Notes: generated by a model from the sequence alone, not told the origin. A stretch of DNA of 35,939 nt from Acidimicrobiia bacterium (GCA_022827265.1 JAJDTF010000163.1:1-35939); one strand, 5' to 3'. Positions 14,061-23,515 are shown, numbered from the stretch's first letter. Numbers and translations: made by a program.

Positions 14061-15845
14061 GTGCCGGACCGTACCTTTTCCTTCCTTCCGCCACTCTCGC
14101 ACGACGCTGAGATCGAACGCGTCCTGAACGCGCTCGTCGCTGGGACGACAAACCCGGCTGAGTTGGAGACCGAAGGGGTCGATCTCAAGGAGGAAGCCGG
14201 CCGTCGTGCTGGCTCCGAGGTCTTGCCTGGGCAGCCGCGCGATGAACACGTGGCCAAGCAGCTCGCCGCCGAGGCTGCGTGCTTCGCCAATACCCGCGGC
14301 GGCGGCGTCATCATTGTCGGCGTCGACGATCGCACCGGAGAACTCATCGGTGCCGCCAGCGACACTGACTGGCTGCGTACCCGTCTGTACCAGCTCACTG
14401 ACAGCAAGGTCACGGTCGACATCCGCGAAGCTGAGGTCAAGGGTTCGCGACTTCTCGTCATCGTGGTACCCCAGGCAGTCGAGCCGGTCCCGTTCGAGCG
14501 CAAGTACCAGCACCGGCGAGGCGCTGCCTGCGTGCCCGTCACTTCAACGCAATTGCTCCAGGGGTTGTTTGCCGGCGTAGCTGCAGACCCGTCGCACCGC
14601 GAATCGGGGATGAAGGCCGACGAGGCCTCCGAGAGCGCATTCAGGTCACTGCTGCGTAGAGCCGCAGTGCTCGACTCGCGCAGGTCGTCGCTCAGCCGCC
14701 GCGACTTGCTGGCGCGGCTGGGCCTTCTCTACGGCGACACCGACTCGCTCAACCACGCAGGTGAGATTCTGCTCGGCAGCCGAGCCTTCCCCGCGCTTGA
14801 CTACACGTATCGGCGGGTACCTGGTGGACCCTCACTTGCGCGCGTCTGCGAGGGCGGGCTGTCACTGCTCGAAGAGCTGGATCTCATTGAAGCCGAGTAC
14901 ACACGGAGGAACCCATTTCGAGAAGTCACCTTGGGACTCGCCGTAGTCCGGGTGCATGCGATACCTGAACGCACGCTGCGCGAAGCCATCCTCAACGGCG
15001 TTTGCCATCGCGACTGGCACCAACCCGAGCCGACTGTCGTCGAACATATTGGGCACGAGCTGCGCGTGACCTCACCGGGAGGACTCATGGGCGACGTGAG
15101 TGCCGACAACATCATCACTCACCCGTCGCTGCCTCGTTATCGGACACTGATGAACGCGGTTCGCCAACTCGGACTCGTCGAGCAGGAAGGCACCGGTATC
15201 GACCGGATGGTCGCCGACCTCATTCGAATCGGCAGTGAACCACCTCTCATTGAGGCGACTGAGCAGCCTGCTGTTCGAGTCGTGCTGCGTGGACGCCCGG
15301 TCCATGTTGGCCGCTTCCAGTTCTTTGCTGGCCTTCGCATGCCGTCGGAGGTCCAAGGGACGCCTCCCGAACCAGCCTCCGATGATGTCGACGCGGCGCT
15401 GCTGATCTGGCGCGCAGTGAATCCCGAGACCGCGTTCCTGACTGCGCACTCATGCGCTCCGCTACTGCAACGAACACCGGCTGACACCACTCAGGCACTT
15501 CGACGGGTGGCCAGCTACCGAACTGCCGACGACTGGCTGCTGCTCTCACGTGTGCCTGTGCCCGACGGGACACCTCCTGCGTGGCACCTCTCACGCCGCG
15601 CGCGTCGCGGGCTCAATGCTCCGCGAGTGCGGCCGGCGACAGCGACAGCTTGGGTACGGGAACGTAGACGCATATCTTCAGCCGAGTACTCGGCCATCGC
15701 CGGCGTCAGTCAACCGACCGCGAATAACCATCTACGCGGCCTTGCTGAGGCCGAAGGACTCGTGCCGAGCCGGCCATCCGGCCGAGGGCCAGGGTTTCAC
15801 TACCTCTACGCCGAATCCGCGGAGCGGTCAGATCGGCAGCAATGA
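14061..15845 (+). CDS. AlbA_2/Schlafen-domain putative DNA-binding regulator
   Basis: A 594-residue protein starting at GTG 14061. Residues about 35-175 fit the Schlafen AlbA_2 domain (VDLKEEAGRR, then AAEAACFANTRGGGVIIVGVDD), the segment shared with proteins loosely annotated as RecG-like helicases or transcriptional regulators. Residues about 300-410 match the ATPase-C4-like part (LREAILNGVCHRDW, EGTGIDRMV). The C-terminal ~70 residues contain a winged-helix-like segment (SSAEYSAIAGVSQPTANNHL). No helicase Walker motifs are seen. Such genes often sit in accessory or defence-related regions; the AT-rich promoter hints at acquisition. Function is not established. Confidence 0.8.
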   Translation: MPDRTFSFLPPLSHDAEIERVLNALVAGTTNPAELETEGVDLKEEAGRRAGSEVLPGQPRDEHVAKQLAAEAACFANTRGGGVIIVGVDDRTGELIGAASDTDWLRTRLYQLTDSKVTVDIREAEVKGSRLLVIVVPQAVEPVPFERKYQHRRGAACVPVTSTQLLQGLFAGVAADPSHRESGMKADEASESAFRSLLRRAAVLDSRRSSLSRRDLLARLGLLYGDTDSLNHAGEILLGSRAFPALDYTYRRVPGGPSLARVCEGGLSLLEELDLIEAEYTRRNPFREVTLGLAVVRVHAIPERTLREAILNGVCHRDWHQPEPTVVEHIGHELRVTSPGGLMGDVSADNIITHPSLPRYRTLMNAVRQLGLVEQEGTGIDRMVADLIRIGSEPPLIEATEQPAVRVVLRGRPVHVGRFQFFAGLRMPSEVQGTPPEPASDDVDAALLIWRAVNPETAFLTAHSCAPLLQRTPADTTQALRRVASYRTADDWLLLSRVPVPDGTPPAWHLSRRARRGLNAPRVRPATATAWVRERRRISSAEYSAIAGVSQPTANNHLRGLAEAEGLVPSRPSGRGPGFHYLYAESAERSDRQQ

Positions 15846-16033
15846 ACGGGCGAATGTGAATGCCTCAGTTTCGTGTATCGCCAGCGGCGCCGGTTTGCCG
15901 GTCGACTTCGGCACATCGTTGACCGAGGTGATCGAAGGCAGACCTTGCGAGGTGCCGCCCCTGCTCACCGACGGCGGCGGCACACCCGCATCTGGACCCA
16001 CCTGCACACCGCCGCCTTGACATAGGAGCTCAG

Positions 16034-16249
16034 CTAGCGGCTGGGGCAGACGTAGCAACCAACTGGGTCTGTCCAGAACTCCATCGAGGCGCCCATCACC
16101 GCGTAGACGCCCAGAGTGAGCACCAAGCCGCCCACGAACAAGTAGGTGAAGAGCTCGCTGTCGAAGCACAGGTGCATGAAGCAGGCCACGACGGCCTCCA
16201 GGGCGACTACACCACCGCCCCGGTTGAGTGCTTTAGGTACCCCCGGCAC
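16034..16249 (-). pseudogene. Fragment of a cytochrome c oxidase subunit IV gene (duplicate of the 3' half of ctaF)
   Basis: This short frame encodes up to 71 residues. Its last ~55 align closely with the C-terminal half of intact ctaF at 18331: FMHLCFDSELFT versus FMHLRFDNKLFT, then FVGGLVLTLGVYAVMG versus FVGGLVLAIAVYAAMG, then FWTDPVGC versus FWTDPAGC. Roughly two thirds of residues are identical. The N-terminal half, including the first helix, is absent, and the apparent start overlaps the stop of the CWB2 gene. I read it as a decayed copy. A residual small membrane protein cannot be excluded because the frame is still open. Confidence 0.75.
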
Positions 16250-18254
16250 CGGTGACGAAGATTCGGCTCCGTTCGTAGCCCATCTCGAAGGTGTTGAACA
16301 GAATCAGCTGTCCGTCGGGCGACCAGTCAGGGTTGATCTCATCGCCGTCCAAGTCTGTGATCTCGGTGACCTGTTCGGTGCCGAAGTCGAAGACAGCGAT
16401 ATTCGATTGGCCTGGCACTGCTTGACCGTTCTGTCTCTTGGAGCCGCTGAATGCCAACTGTGTGCCGTCGGGCGACCACGAGAGCTTGCTCCAGCCATTG
16501 AGTGCATGATCCACCGGCAGCAGCTCGATGTCGCTGCCATCAGGATTCATGATGGCCAATTGTCGCCCCCGCTTCACCGCAATCCGGGATCCGTCGGGCG
16601 ACCACGATGGGTGGGTTTCGCTGAATGGACCTCGGGTGATTTCCCGAAGGTTCCCGCCATCGGCATCCATCGTCGCGATGAACCACTCGGATCCCCGCCT
16701 GCCCTCGGCGGACTCTGCGGTCCACGTCTGCCGGCCGAAGGCCAGCTTGCGCCCATCCGGCGACCACGTTGGCCTGCTGTCCTCGACGGCACCGCTGGTC
16801 AACTGCCGTGCGCCAGTGCCGTCTGCTCCCACAGCGAAGATGTGCCTCCGACTGAAGCGTCGGCCCTGTGAGTGTTCGTCCGTCCACACGACAAATGCAA
16901 TCTTCGAGCCATCAGGCGACCAGGTCGGTTCGACAGCGGAGCCTCCAGACTGACCGAACACGACCCGTGCGTTCGAGCCATCTTGGTCCGTCACAATCAC
17001 GGAGCCTCCAAACGACAACGCGATCTGCTGGCAATCCGGCGACCAGTCCGGCTCTCTGGAAATGCTGGTTCTTCGGGCCCCGATTTCACGGGGCGGATCC
17101 GTGGATCTGCCGCCGCAGCGTTGGACCGCGGCTTCGCTTGCTTCGGCTTCCGATGCGCCGCCTCGCATCACATAGGCGTCAATGGCGGCCTGTGAGACGG
17201 CTGCGTCCCCACCGAACACGATCACACTGACAGCGCCACTGTCAACGGAACGGCGAACGCCGTCAAGATATGCCGCTGTGCTCTCCGGGATTTTCTTTGG
17301 ATCAGTGAGTACCAGCGGGGCGCACTGACGGGCCATCAGCGGCGCAGCACTGAAGGAGTCGAACGGGACCCGAGCGCGCGCCAACCCGACGCGGCCGCTG
17401 CTGAAGCACCCGTCACTGCTGTGCTGCGCGGCGAACTGTCCCGTCAGAATCGCCGTCTCGAAGCGAGTCGCGCCCGCCATGCGATTCACTGCAATGCCCA
17501 TCTCGCTGATCGACGTCTCGACGGCGCCCGAGAGTGCTGCGGTGCCGCCCATCACGACAACGCTCGAAATTCCGGCGTCCTGCAGGTAGCCGGCGACAGC
17601 GCTGTGCAGGCTGTCCTGAGGCGTGAGAAGCACCGGGTGAGCGCCGCGCGCGGCGAGTGGCCCGGCCACGAGCGCATCTGCGAAGACCTCGCCGCTCGCG
17701 ATGACTGCCGTGGCGCCGCTGTCGCCCAGCATGCCAGCGCCGTCAAGGCGCTCCGCCACCGCGACGCTGGTGAGATACTGATCGCTGCCGCCGATGCGTT
17801 CAACGGCCAATCCTGCCTTTTGCAACTGCTCGTCTACCGCTGCATCAATCGAACGAGTCCACTCTGAGTCGGTGCTGACGAGCAGCACGTTCGATACGCC
17901 GACACGATCCAGGAACTCCAGAGCGTCGTCGCGCACGCGCTCGGGAGGCGTCATCAGAACAGGTGCTTCGAGGCTCCCAGCCACCGATGCTGCCGCGACG
18001 GCCTCGTGCCAACTCCGTCCCGACACCATCACTGCCCAGTCGAGCGAGTCGCCCGCGTCTGCGGCGAACGCTTCCGCCACGAGCAGCGACGTCGCATAAC
18101 GGTCCGCGCCGCCGTAGCGAATGAGCTCGACGACGGCAAGCTCAGACTCACTGGACCGGGCGGCCGCACCAGGCACGGCCACGAGAGCAGCCGTACTCAC
18201 CAACAGAGCCGAGCAGACGGCGCGCACCGCATTCGTCCGGCTCATACGCCTCAT
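16233..18254 (-). CDS. Secreted protein with three CWB2 repeats and a PD40/TolB-like propeller
   Basis: A 673-residue exported protein with a Sec signal (about residues 1-33, cleavage near PGAAARS). Three cell-wall-binding repeat 2 (PF04122-type) domains span about 43-360, with hallmarks YGGADRYATSLLVAE, IGGSDQYLTSVAVAE and MAGATRFETAILT, plus VVVMGGTAALS and VIVFGGDAAVS. CWB2 repeats attach proteins non-covalently to the Gram-positive wall. Residues about 395-673 hold six PD40 motifs (WSPDG or WSPDC), predicted to make one six-bladed beta-propeller. The protein is probably wall-attached and presents the propeller; its ligand is unknown. It separates the ctaF fragment from intact ctaF. Confidence 0.9.
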   Translation of the reverse strand: MRRMSRTNAVRAVCSALLVSTAALVAVPGAAARSSESELAVVELIRYGGADRYATSLLVAEAFAADAGDSLDWAVMVSGRSWHEAVAAASVAGSLEAPVLMTPPERVRDDALEFLDRVGVSNVLLVSTDSEWTRSIDAAVDEQLQKAGLAVERIGGSDQYLTSVAVAERLDGAGMLGDSGATAVIASGEVFADALVAGPLAARGAHPVLLTPQDSLHSAVAGYLQDAGISSVVVMGGTAALSGAVETSISEMGIAVNRMAGATRFETAILTGQFAAQHSSDGCFSSGRVGLARARVPFDSFSAAPLMARQCAPLVLTDPKKIPESTAAYLDGVRRSVDSGAVSVIVFGGDAAVSQAAIDAYVMRGGASEAEASEAAVQRCGGRSTDPPREIGARRTSISREPDWSPDCQQIALSFGGSVIVTDQDGSNARVVFGQSGGSAVEPTWSPDGSKIAFVVWTDEHSQGRRFSRRHIFAVGADGTGARQLTSGAVEDSRPTWSPDGRKLAFGRQTWTAESAEGRRGSEWFIATMDADGGNLREITRGPFSETHPSWSPDGSRIAVKRGRQLAIMNPDGSDIELLPVDHALNGWSKLSWSPDGTQLAFSGSKRQNGQAVPGQSNIAVFDFGTEQVTEITDLDGDEINPDWSPDGQLILFNTFEMGYERSRIFVTGAGGT

Positions 18255-18330
18255 TCGGGAAACGCTAGCTGCGCTCCTCCTCTTGTGCCGTAGAGCGCGG
18301 CAGTCGGCGCGCCGCCACGCACAGCGCAGC

Positions 18331-18708
18331 TCAGCAGTCGAGGTTGGGACTGAGGTCGCAGCCGGCTGGGTCGGTCCAGAACAGCATTGAAGTGCCCATC
18401 GCCGCGTAGACCGCGATGGCGAGCACCAGCCCTCCGACGAACATCCACGTGAACAGCTTGTTGTCGAAGCGCAAGTGCATGAAGTAGGCGACGACGATCT
18501 CGAACTTGACGACCATCAGGATGAGCAGCAACGGGACCTCGAGCGGGCCCGGGGGCGCGAAGTAGATCAGCACCTCGGCCGCCGTGAGCGCGGCGAGCAG
18601 CAGGGCGACCTTGATGTAGCCGAAGTCGCTCAGGCCGTGGTCATGATCGTCGTGAGCCTCGTCGGAGGGATGGACCTCTTCGGGTGCGGCCTCAGTGGCG
18701 GTGCTCAT
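18331..18708 (-). CDS. ctaF: Cytochrome c oxidase subunit IV
   Basis: A 125-residue small oxidase subunit of the COX4/CtaF type with three predicted helices (about 36-52, 58-80 and 90-108). The N-terminus is rich in His, Asp and Glu (HDDHDHGL). The central YFMHLRFDNK segment is typical of the family. It stabilises the oxidase and is not catalytic. It is last in the cox operon, 16 nt after ctaE. A partial second copy lies 2 kb away at 16034. Confidence 0.88.
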   Translation of the reverse strand: MSTATEAAPEEVHPSDEAHDDHDHGLSDFGYIKVALLLAALTAAEVLIYFAPPGPLEVPLLLILMVVKFEIVVAYFMHLRFDNKLFTWMFVGGLVLAIAVYAAMGTSMLFWTDPAGCDLSPNLDC

Positions 18709-18724
18709 CGCTTTCCCCCCACGC

Positions 18725-19408
18725 TCACGGGATCAGGTAGACGACCGCGAAGATCACGATCCAGACGATGTCGACGAAGTGCCAGTAGAGGCCAATGATC
18801 TCGACGGTCTCTGCCCGCTCAGGGCCGATGATCCCTCGATTGATCATCGCCCACAGCGAGACCAGCATGATGATGCCCAGCGACACGTGGACACCGTGGA
18901 AGCCGGTCAATGTGTAGAAGGCCGACGACGAGATGCTGACGGTGTACCCGAGGCCTTCCCGGTAGAAGCTCGTGAACTCGTACACCTGACCGGCGATGAA
19001 CACTGCACCCTGCGCCGCAGTGGTCAGCAGCCACAGCTTGCAGCGCTCCATCTCGCCCCTGGCGATCGCCGACACTGCGAGCACCATGGTGAGCGAGCTC
19101 ATCAACAGCACGAACGAGCTCACCGAAGTGAAGGGGATGTCGAACAGGTCGGCCGCTTTCAGCGACCCCTCACCCGACAGCGGCTGGCGATTGCGCAGCA
19201 GCAGGTATGTGGAGATCAGCGCCCCGAAGAGCAGGCAATCCGAACCCAGGAAGGTCCACATCGTCAGCTTCTCGTTGGACAAGCTTGTGGTGGGCGGGAT
19301 GATCTCGTAGTCATCCCACTCGGTGCGGGGGTAGGCGATCTGCGGTTCGTCGCCTTCAGCCGGATCGACGGCGGCTGCCGTGCCGGCGGGCGTGGAGGTG
19401 TCAGTCAC
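18725..19408 (-). CDS. ctaE: Cytochrome c oxidase subunit III
   Basis: A 227-residue membrane subunit. I place the start at GTG 19408, which overlaps the ctaD stop (GTGACTGA) and has GGGAGG 6 nt upstream; longer readings upstream are out-of-frame ctaD sequence. Landmarks include TMWTFLGSDCLLFGAL in the first core helix, GFHGVHVSLGI, and the terminal GLYWHFVDIVWIVIFAVVYL typical of subunit III. The five helices fit the short actinobacterial form. It supports proton uptake and stability of subunit I. Confidence 0.95.
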   Translation of the reverse strand: MTDTSTPAGTAAAVDPAEGDEPQIAYPRTEWDDYEIIPPTTSLSNEKLTMWTFLGSDCLLFGALISTYLLLRNRQPLSGEGSLKAADLFDIPFTSVSSFVLLMSSLTMVLAVSAIARGEMERCKLWLLTTAAQGAVFIAGQVYEFTSFYREGLGYTVSISSSAFYTLTGFHGVHVSLGIIMLVSLWAMINRGIIGPERAETVEIIGLYWHFVDIVWIVIFAVVYLIP

Positions 19409-21503
19409 CGGCGGCCTCCCCGTTCGCTGTGCCGGCGGCCAGCACGCCGTTGTGGTCATCGTGGCCGTCGGGACTGTCGTCATGTTTCTCGGCGCCGCGG
19501 TCATCGTCGTGGTCGCCATGCCCGTCGTGGCCGTGACCGTGGCCCGCGTCGGGATCGGTGGCTGGCTCAAGGGTCCAGCCGAACATGGAACCGACCAGCA
19601 GCAGCAGCCCGATGCCGGCGATCCACAGGTTGTAGATCAGCCCGAACCCGATGAGCGGCATGCCCGCTGCCAGCACGATCGGCCAGTACGACGGCGACGG
19701 CAGGTGCGGGTGCTGATCGCCGAGTTGGGCGATGTCGTTACCGTAGGCAATCCGTCGCAGCTTGCCGGTCTCGTCGGGCTGGTACTTCTTGTGCCAGAAG
19801 TCGTCGACGTCGCTGACCACGGGCACGTAGTCGAAGTTGTGCTCGGGCGTCGGCGAGGGAATGGCCCATTCCAACGTGCGGCCGTCCCACGGGTCGGCTC
19901 CGGCTCCCGGCTCCAGGCCCCGGCGGTAGCGGCCCCACGTGCGGAAGATGTTGACGGCCAGAATCACCATGGCGATGAGCATGAAGAAGTAGCCAATGGT
20001 GGCGATCTTGTTCCAGAACTCGAATCCGTCGAATTCGCCATAGACGCTGTGGCGCCGGGCCATGCCCTGCAAGCCCACGATGTGCATGGGCCCGAAGGTG
20101 ACGTTGAAGCCCAGGAGCATCAGCCAGAAGTGCCAGCGGCCGAGCCGGTCGTTCAGGTGGTAGCCGAACGCCTTGGGCCACCAGTAGTACATGCCGGCGA
20201 ACATGCCCATGAGGGCGCCGCCCACGAGCACGTAGTGGAAGTGCGCCACGATGAAGTACGTGTCGGTCTGCTGGGTGTCGGCAGGCGCGATCGCATGCAT
20301 GACGCCGGACAATCCGCCGATCGTGAACATGGCCACGAGCGACACCGAGAACATCATCGGCACGGTGAAGCGGACCTTGCCCGCCCACATGGTCGCGATC
20401 CAGTTCAGGATCTTCACACCCGTCGGTACCGCAATGAACATGGTGGTCGCCGAGAACGCCGCCACCGAGACCGGCCCCATGCCCGAGGTGAACATGTGGT
20501 GCGCCCACACGCCCCATCCCATGAAGCCGATGGCCGCACCCGACAGCACCACGATCGGGTAGCCGAACAGCGGCTTGCGGCTGAACACCGGCAGCGTCTC
20601 GGACACCACGCCGAATGCCGGCAGGATCAGGATGTAGACCTCCGGATGGCCGAATATCCAGAACAGGTGCTGCCAGAGCAGCGGGTCGGCGCCCGCGTCG
20701 ACATTGAAGAAGTTGGCGTCGAAGGTCCGATCGAACGTCAGCAGGATCAGCGCCACCGTGATGACCGGCAGGGCGAAGACCAGCAGGAACTGCACCACCA
20801 GGATCATCCAGGTGAACACCGGCATGCGCAGCAGGCTCATGCCCGGGCAGCGCATGTTGATGATGGTCACCAGCAGGTTGATGGCACCGAGCAGCGAGGC
20901 GATGCCGGCGATCTGCAGGCCCAGGGCGTAGAAGTCCATGCCGTGGCCGGGGCTGAAGGACATGCCGGTGTTGGGCGCATAGGCGAACCAGCCGCCGTCG
21001 GCGCCACCGCCCAGGAACCAGCTGAGATTCAGGAAAATGCCGCCGAAGAAGAAGACCCACAGGCCCAGCGCGTTCATGCGCGGGAAGGCCACGTCCCTGG
21101 CGCCGATCTGCAGCGGTATGAGATAGTTCGCGAACGCGTTCGCCAGCGGCATGATCACCAGGAAGACCATGGTGACGCCGTGCATGGTGAACAGCTGGTT
21201 GTAGAAGTCGGCGCTGATCACCTCGCCGTCGGGCGCCCATAGCTGCAGGCGCACCAGCCCGATCTCGAGGCCGCCGATCAGGAACCAGAACAGCGCGAGG
21301 GCGCCGTACATGATCCCGATCTTCTTGTGGTCCACCGTGAAGAGCCACTCGCGCCAGCCGGTCGCGTGCGTGGGACGGGCGAAGACGCCGGTGCGCGGTG
21401 AGTCGTCTCCGCGCGCGTCCGGCGCGGCCACCTCGAGATCGGTGCCCGGTCCAGAGCTGTCCGGAAGATCAGGACTTTCCGGCTGATCGGTGATGATTGC
21501 CAT
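19401..21503 (-). CDS. ctaD: Cytochrome c oxidase subunit I with C-terminal extension
   Basis: A 700-residue catalytic subunit of an aa3-type heme-copper oxidase. All ligands are present: FTMHGVTMVF (low-spin heme His), GHPEVYILILPAFG (CuB His and cross-linked Tyr), WAHHMF (two CuB His) and VAHFHYVL (both heme His). It reduces oxygen to water and pumps protons. After about residue 560 come a linker and two more helices (YWPIVLAAGMPLIGFGLIY region), the fused subunit-4-like extension seen in caa3 oxidases. The end is a His/Asp-rich tail (GHGHGHDGHGDHDDD). It is 26 nt after ctaC, and its stop overlaps the ctaE start. Confidence 0.98.
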   Translation of the reverse strand: MAIITDQPESPDLPDSSGPGTDLEVAAPDARGDDSPRTGVFARPTHATGWREWLFTVDHKKIGIMYGALALFWFLIGGLEIGLVRLQLWAPDGEVISADFYNQLFTMHGVTMVFLVIMPLANAFANYLIPLQIGARDVAFPRMNALGLWVFFFGGIFLNLSWFLGGGADGGWFAYAPNTGMSFSPGHGMDFYALGLQIAGIASLLGAINLLVTIINMRCPGMSLLRMPVFTWMILVVQFLLVFALPVITVALILLTFDRTFDANFFNVDAGADPLLWQHLFWIFGHPEVYILILPAFGVVSETLPVFSRKPLFGYPIVVLSGAAIGFMGWGVWAHHMFTSGMGPVSVAAFSATTMFIAVPTGVKILNWIATMWAGKVRFTVPMMFSVSLVAMFTIGGLSGVMHAIAPADTQQTDTYFIVAHFHYVLVGGALMGMFAGMYYWWPKAFGYHLNDRLGRWHFWLMLLGFNVTFGPMHIVGLQGMARRHSVYGEFDGFEFWNKIATIGYFFMLIAMVILAVNIFRTWGRYRRGLEPGAGADPWDGRTLEWAIPSPTPEHNFDYVPVVSDVDDFWHKKYQPDETGKLRRIAYGNDIAQLGDQHPHLPSPSYWPIVLAAGMPLIGFGLIYNLWIAGIGLLLLVGSMFGWTLEPATDPDAGHGHGHDGHGDHDDDRGAEKHDDSPDGHDDHNGVLAAGTANGEAAGD

Positions 21504-21529
21504 CAGGTCGTTCTCCTAGGCCCTGCTCA

Positions 21530-22720
21530 TCAGGGCAGCACCGGCGGGCTGCCGAGGGTCTTCAGGTAGGCCATCAGATTGTCGAGGTCTTGATCGGTCA
21601 GCACCTCGGAGAAGTCCAGCATGCCTTGCTGGTTGTCGGCACGAGCCGGCTTCATGTCGGGCGCGTTGCGCACCCACTCGCGCAGCTCGGCAACGTTGAG
21701 CTTGAGACTTCCGTCGGGATTGCGCAGGTATTCCCCGTCGGGCCCGGTCTGGTAGGTCTCATACAGCGCTCCGGCGAAGGCCGTGCGACTCATCAGGTTG
21801 GTGAGATTCGGCGCGATGCCCGCGAGCAGGTTCGCGTTGCCCCCGGCCGCGCTCTCGTAGACCCCGTCGACGACGTGGCAGCTGATGCAGTGAGTCTCGA
21901 ACAGCGCTGCGCCGGCCGCTTCGGGTGATTCATCGGCAGGCGCTTCCTGCGCCGCCGCCTGCCCGTCGAGCTGTTCTCGCATCCAGCGATCGAAGTCCTC
22001 GGGAGTGAGCACGATGGCACGCATCTGCATGTTGGCGTGGCTCAGCCCGCAGAACTCCACGCACTCGCCGTAGAAGATGCCCGGTTCGTCGGAGCTGATC
22101 CGCCAGTGGTGAACCCGGCCGGGCACCGCGTCTTTCTTGCCGTTCAGCTGTGGAATCCAGAACGAGTGGATGACGTCGTTGGAGAGGATTTCGAGGTTGA
22201 CCTCTTCCCCGGTTCGGATGACCAAGTCGTTGGCCGTGACGATCTCGTAGCGGCCGTCAGGGTCAAGGTTGTATTTATCGATCTCGTCTTCGTCGAGCTC
22301 GTAGGTGAACTGCCACCACCACTGCTGGCCCTCGACCTTGATCGTCCGCCCGTCGCCCTCGGAGGCGAGCGCAAACACCGTCGGCAGCGTGTAGATCGTG
22401 AGGAACACCAGCATCGCTGTCGGGATGAGCGTCCAGGTCAGCTCGGCCTTGCGATTGCCGTGGATCTGCGGCGGCAGGTCGTCTGGATCGTCGGTGGGCT
22501 TGGCCCGAAACTTCACGATGATCGTGACAACTGCAGCGGCCACGAAGATGCCGACGCCGACCGCCATCCAGCCCGACAGACGCATGAGGCCGTCGATGTC
22601 GCGGGCTTCCTCCCCGATCGGCTTGGTGGCATCGAGGCGGCCAGTGGCGCAACCCGTCAGCAGCAAACCGAGCAGCGCCAGTACGGCAAGGTAACAGCGT
22701 CGAGCAAACCGAGTGCTCAT
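21530..22720 (-). CDS. ctaC: Cytochrome c oxidase subunit II with fused cytochrome c domain (caa3 type)
   Basis: A 396-residue lipoprotein: lipobox LLTGC at Cys24, two helices (about 48-70 and 95-117), then the cupredoxin domain. The CuA site is intact (HSFWIPQ, then CVEFCGLSHANM), as is the aromatic electron-entry patch (WWWQFTY). A C-terminal class I cytochrome c domain carries heme motif CISCH. The enzyme is therefore caa3-type and can take electrons from an attached heme. The start is ATG 22720; GTG 22723 immediately before is possible. The upstream gene's stop overlaps here, implying coupling. The attached heme requires cytochrome c maturation, matching ccdA elsewhere in the window. Confidence 0.97.
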   Translation of the reverse strand: MSTRFARRCYLAVLALLGLLLTGCATGRLDATKPIGEEARDIDGLMRLSGWMAVGVGIFVAAAVVTIIVKFRAKPTDDPDDLPPQIHGNRKAELTWTLIPTAMLVFLTIYTLPTVFALASEGDGRTIKVEGQQWWWQFTYELDEDEIDKYNLDPDGRYEIVTANDLVIRTGEEVNLEILSNDVIHSFWIPQLNGKKDAVPGRVHHWRISSDEPGIFYGECVEFCGLSHANMQMRAIVLTPEDFDRWMREQLDGQAAAQEAPADESPEAAGAALFETHCISCHVVDGVYESAAGGNANLLAGIAPNLTNLMSRTAFAGALYETYQTGPDGEYLRNPDGSLKLNVAELREWVRNAPDMKPARADNQQGMLDFSEVLTDQDLDNLMAYLKTLGSPPVLP

Positions 22721-23508
22721 CACTCGTGCCCTCCGTCGGACTCGCTCATCTCGCCCGATCCGTCGGCACCGTGATCGTCGGATTCACTGTGATCGCCAGC
22801 TTCGGCGTGGCCGCCGACGTGATGGAACTCACGCTCGCCGATCACGGCTGAGGTGATGCCCGCAACGATGAGCGCAACGCCGCCCAGCACCAGCATCGAG
22901 GCCGTGACGGCGCGACGCAGCTGCGGTTTCGCGTACAGCAAGAAGGCGAACGCCAGGATCACCGCCGCGATCACGATGGCTGCATAGCTCGCCGCCGTCT
23001 TGCTGACGGTCAGGAAGATGCGAGAAGCGAGCACCACCGGTATGGCGATGCCCAGCGCGCCGTAGAGCGAGATCTCGAACGGTCGCAGCAATCGCGCGCG
23101 CTCGACCGCGTTCGACTCTGCATCGGTGGACAGGTGCTCCGCCCATGCGCTCATGGTCCACTCGATGGCGGAGATCAGCAGCAAGGCCACGCCTGCGATC
23201 GTGAGCAGGGAGTCGGTCACCAGCCCCACCATGAGCACGCCCATGCCGACCGCTGCCATGATCGGCCAGTACGCCGGGGTGGCGCGATGGACGTGCGAGT
23301 GCTCCCGGTCGAGCGAGTCGCCGTCGCCCACCGTCAGCGCCAGGGCGAACAACAGGGCGAAGGCCCCGGCGGCCACACCCAGCACGATCGTGGCGTACAT
23401 GACCACATGACCGGTGCCGTCCATGCCCGTGAGCACGCCGACCACGACTGCGGCCGCGGCAGCCAGCGCGATGCGCCCGGCGAAGTACCTGCTGGCGATG
23501 CCGACCAT
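22720..23508 (-). CDS. Multi-helix membrane protein of the oxidase operon with a His-rich tail
   Basis: A 262-residue protein with about seven hydrophobic segments and a charged C-terminus rich in His, Asp, Ser and Glu (GHAEAGDHSESDDHG). I do not recognise a named family. The segment TPAYWPIMAAVGMGVLMVGL resembles the YWPIVLAAGMPLIGFGL segment in the ctaD C-terminal extension, so it may derive from a duplicated subunit-4-like module. Its stop overlaps the ctaC start, and it lies 7 nt after the subunit III-like gene. An accessory oxidase subunit or assembly factor is the best guess from context; the His-rich tail could bind copper. Confidence 0.75.
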   Translation of the reverse strand: MVGIASRYFAGRIALAAAAAVVVGVLTGMDGTGHVVMYATIVLGVAAGAFALLFALALTVGDGDSLDREHSHVHRATPAYWPIMAAVGMGVLMVGLVTDSLLTIAGVALLLISAIEWTMSAWAEHLSTDAESNAVERARLLRPFEISLYGALGIAIPVVLASRIFLTVSKTAASYAAIVIAAVILAFAFLLYAKPQLRRAVTASMLVLGGVALIVAGITSAVIGEREFHHVGGHAEAGDHSESDDHGADGSGEMSESDGGHE

Positions 23509-23515
23509 CGATCCC

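Noticed and set aside
19380-21242. A 620-codon open frame on the plus strand opposite ctaD
   Set aside because: Antisense shadow of ctaD in high-GC DNA; the translation is His/Asp/Arg-rich with no domain, and ctaD is unambiguous.
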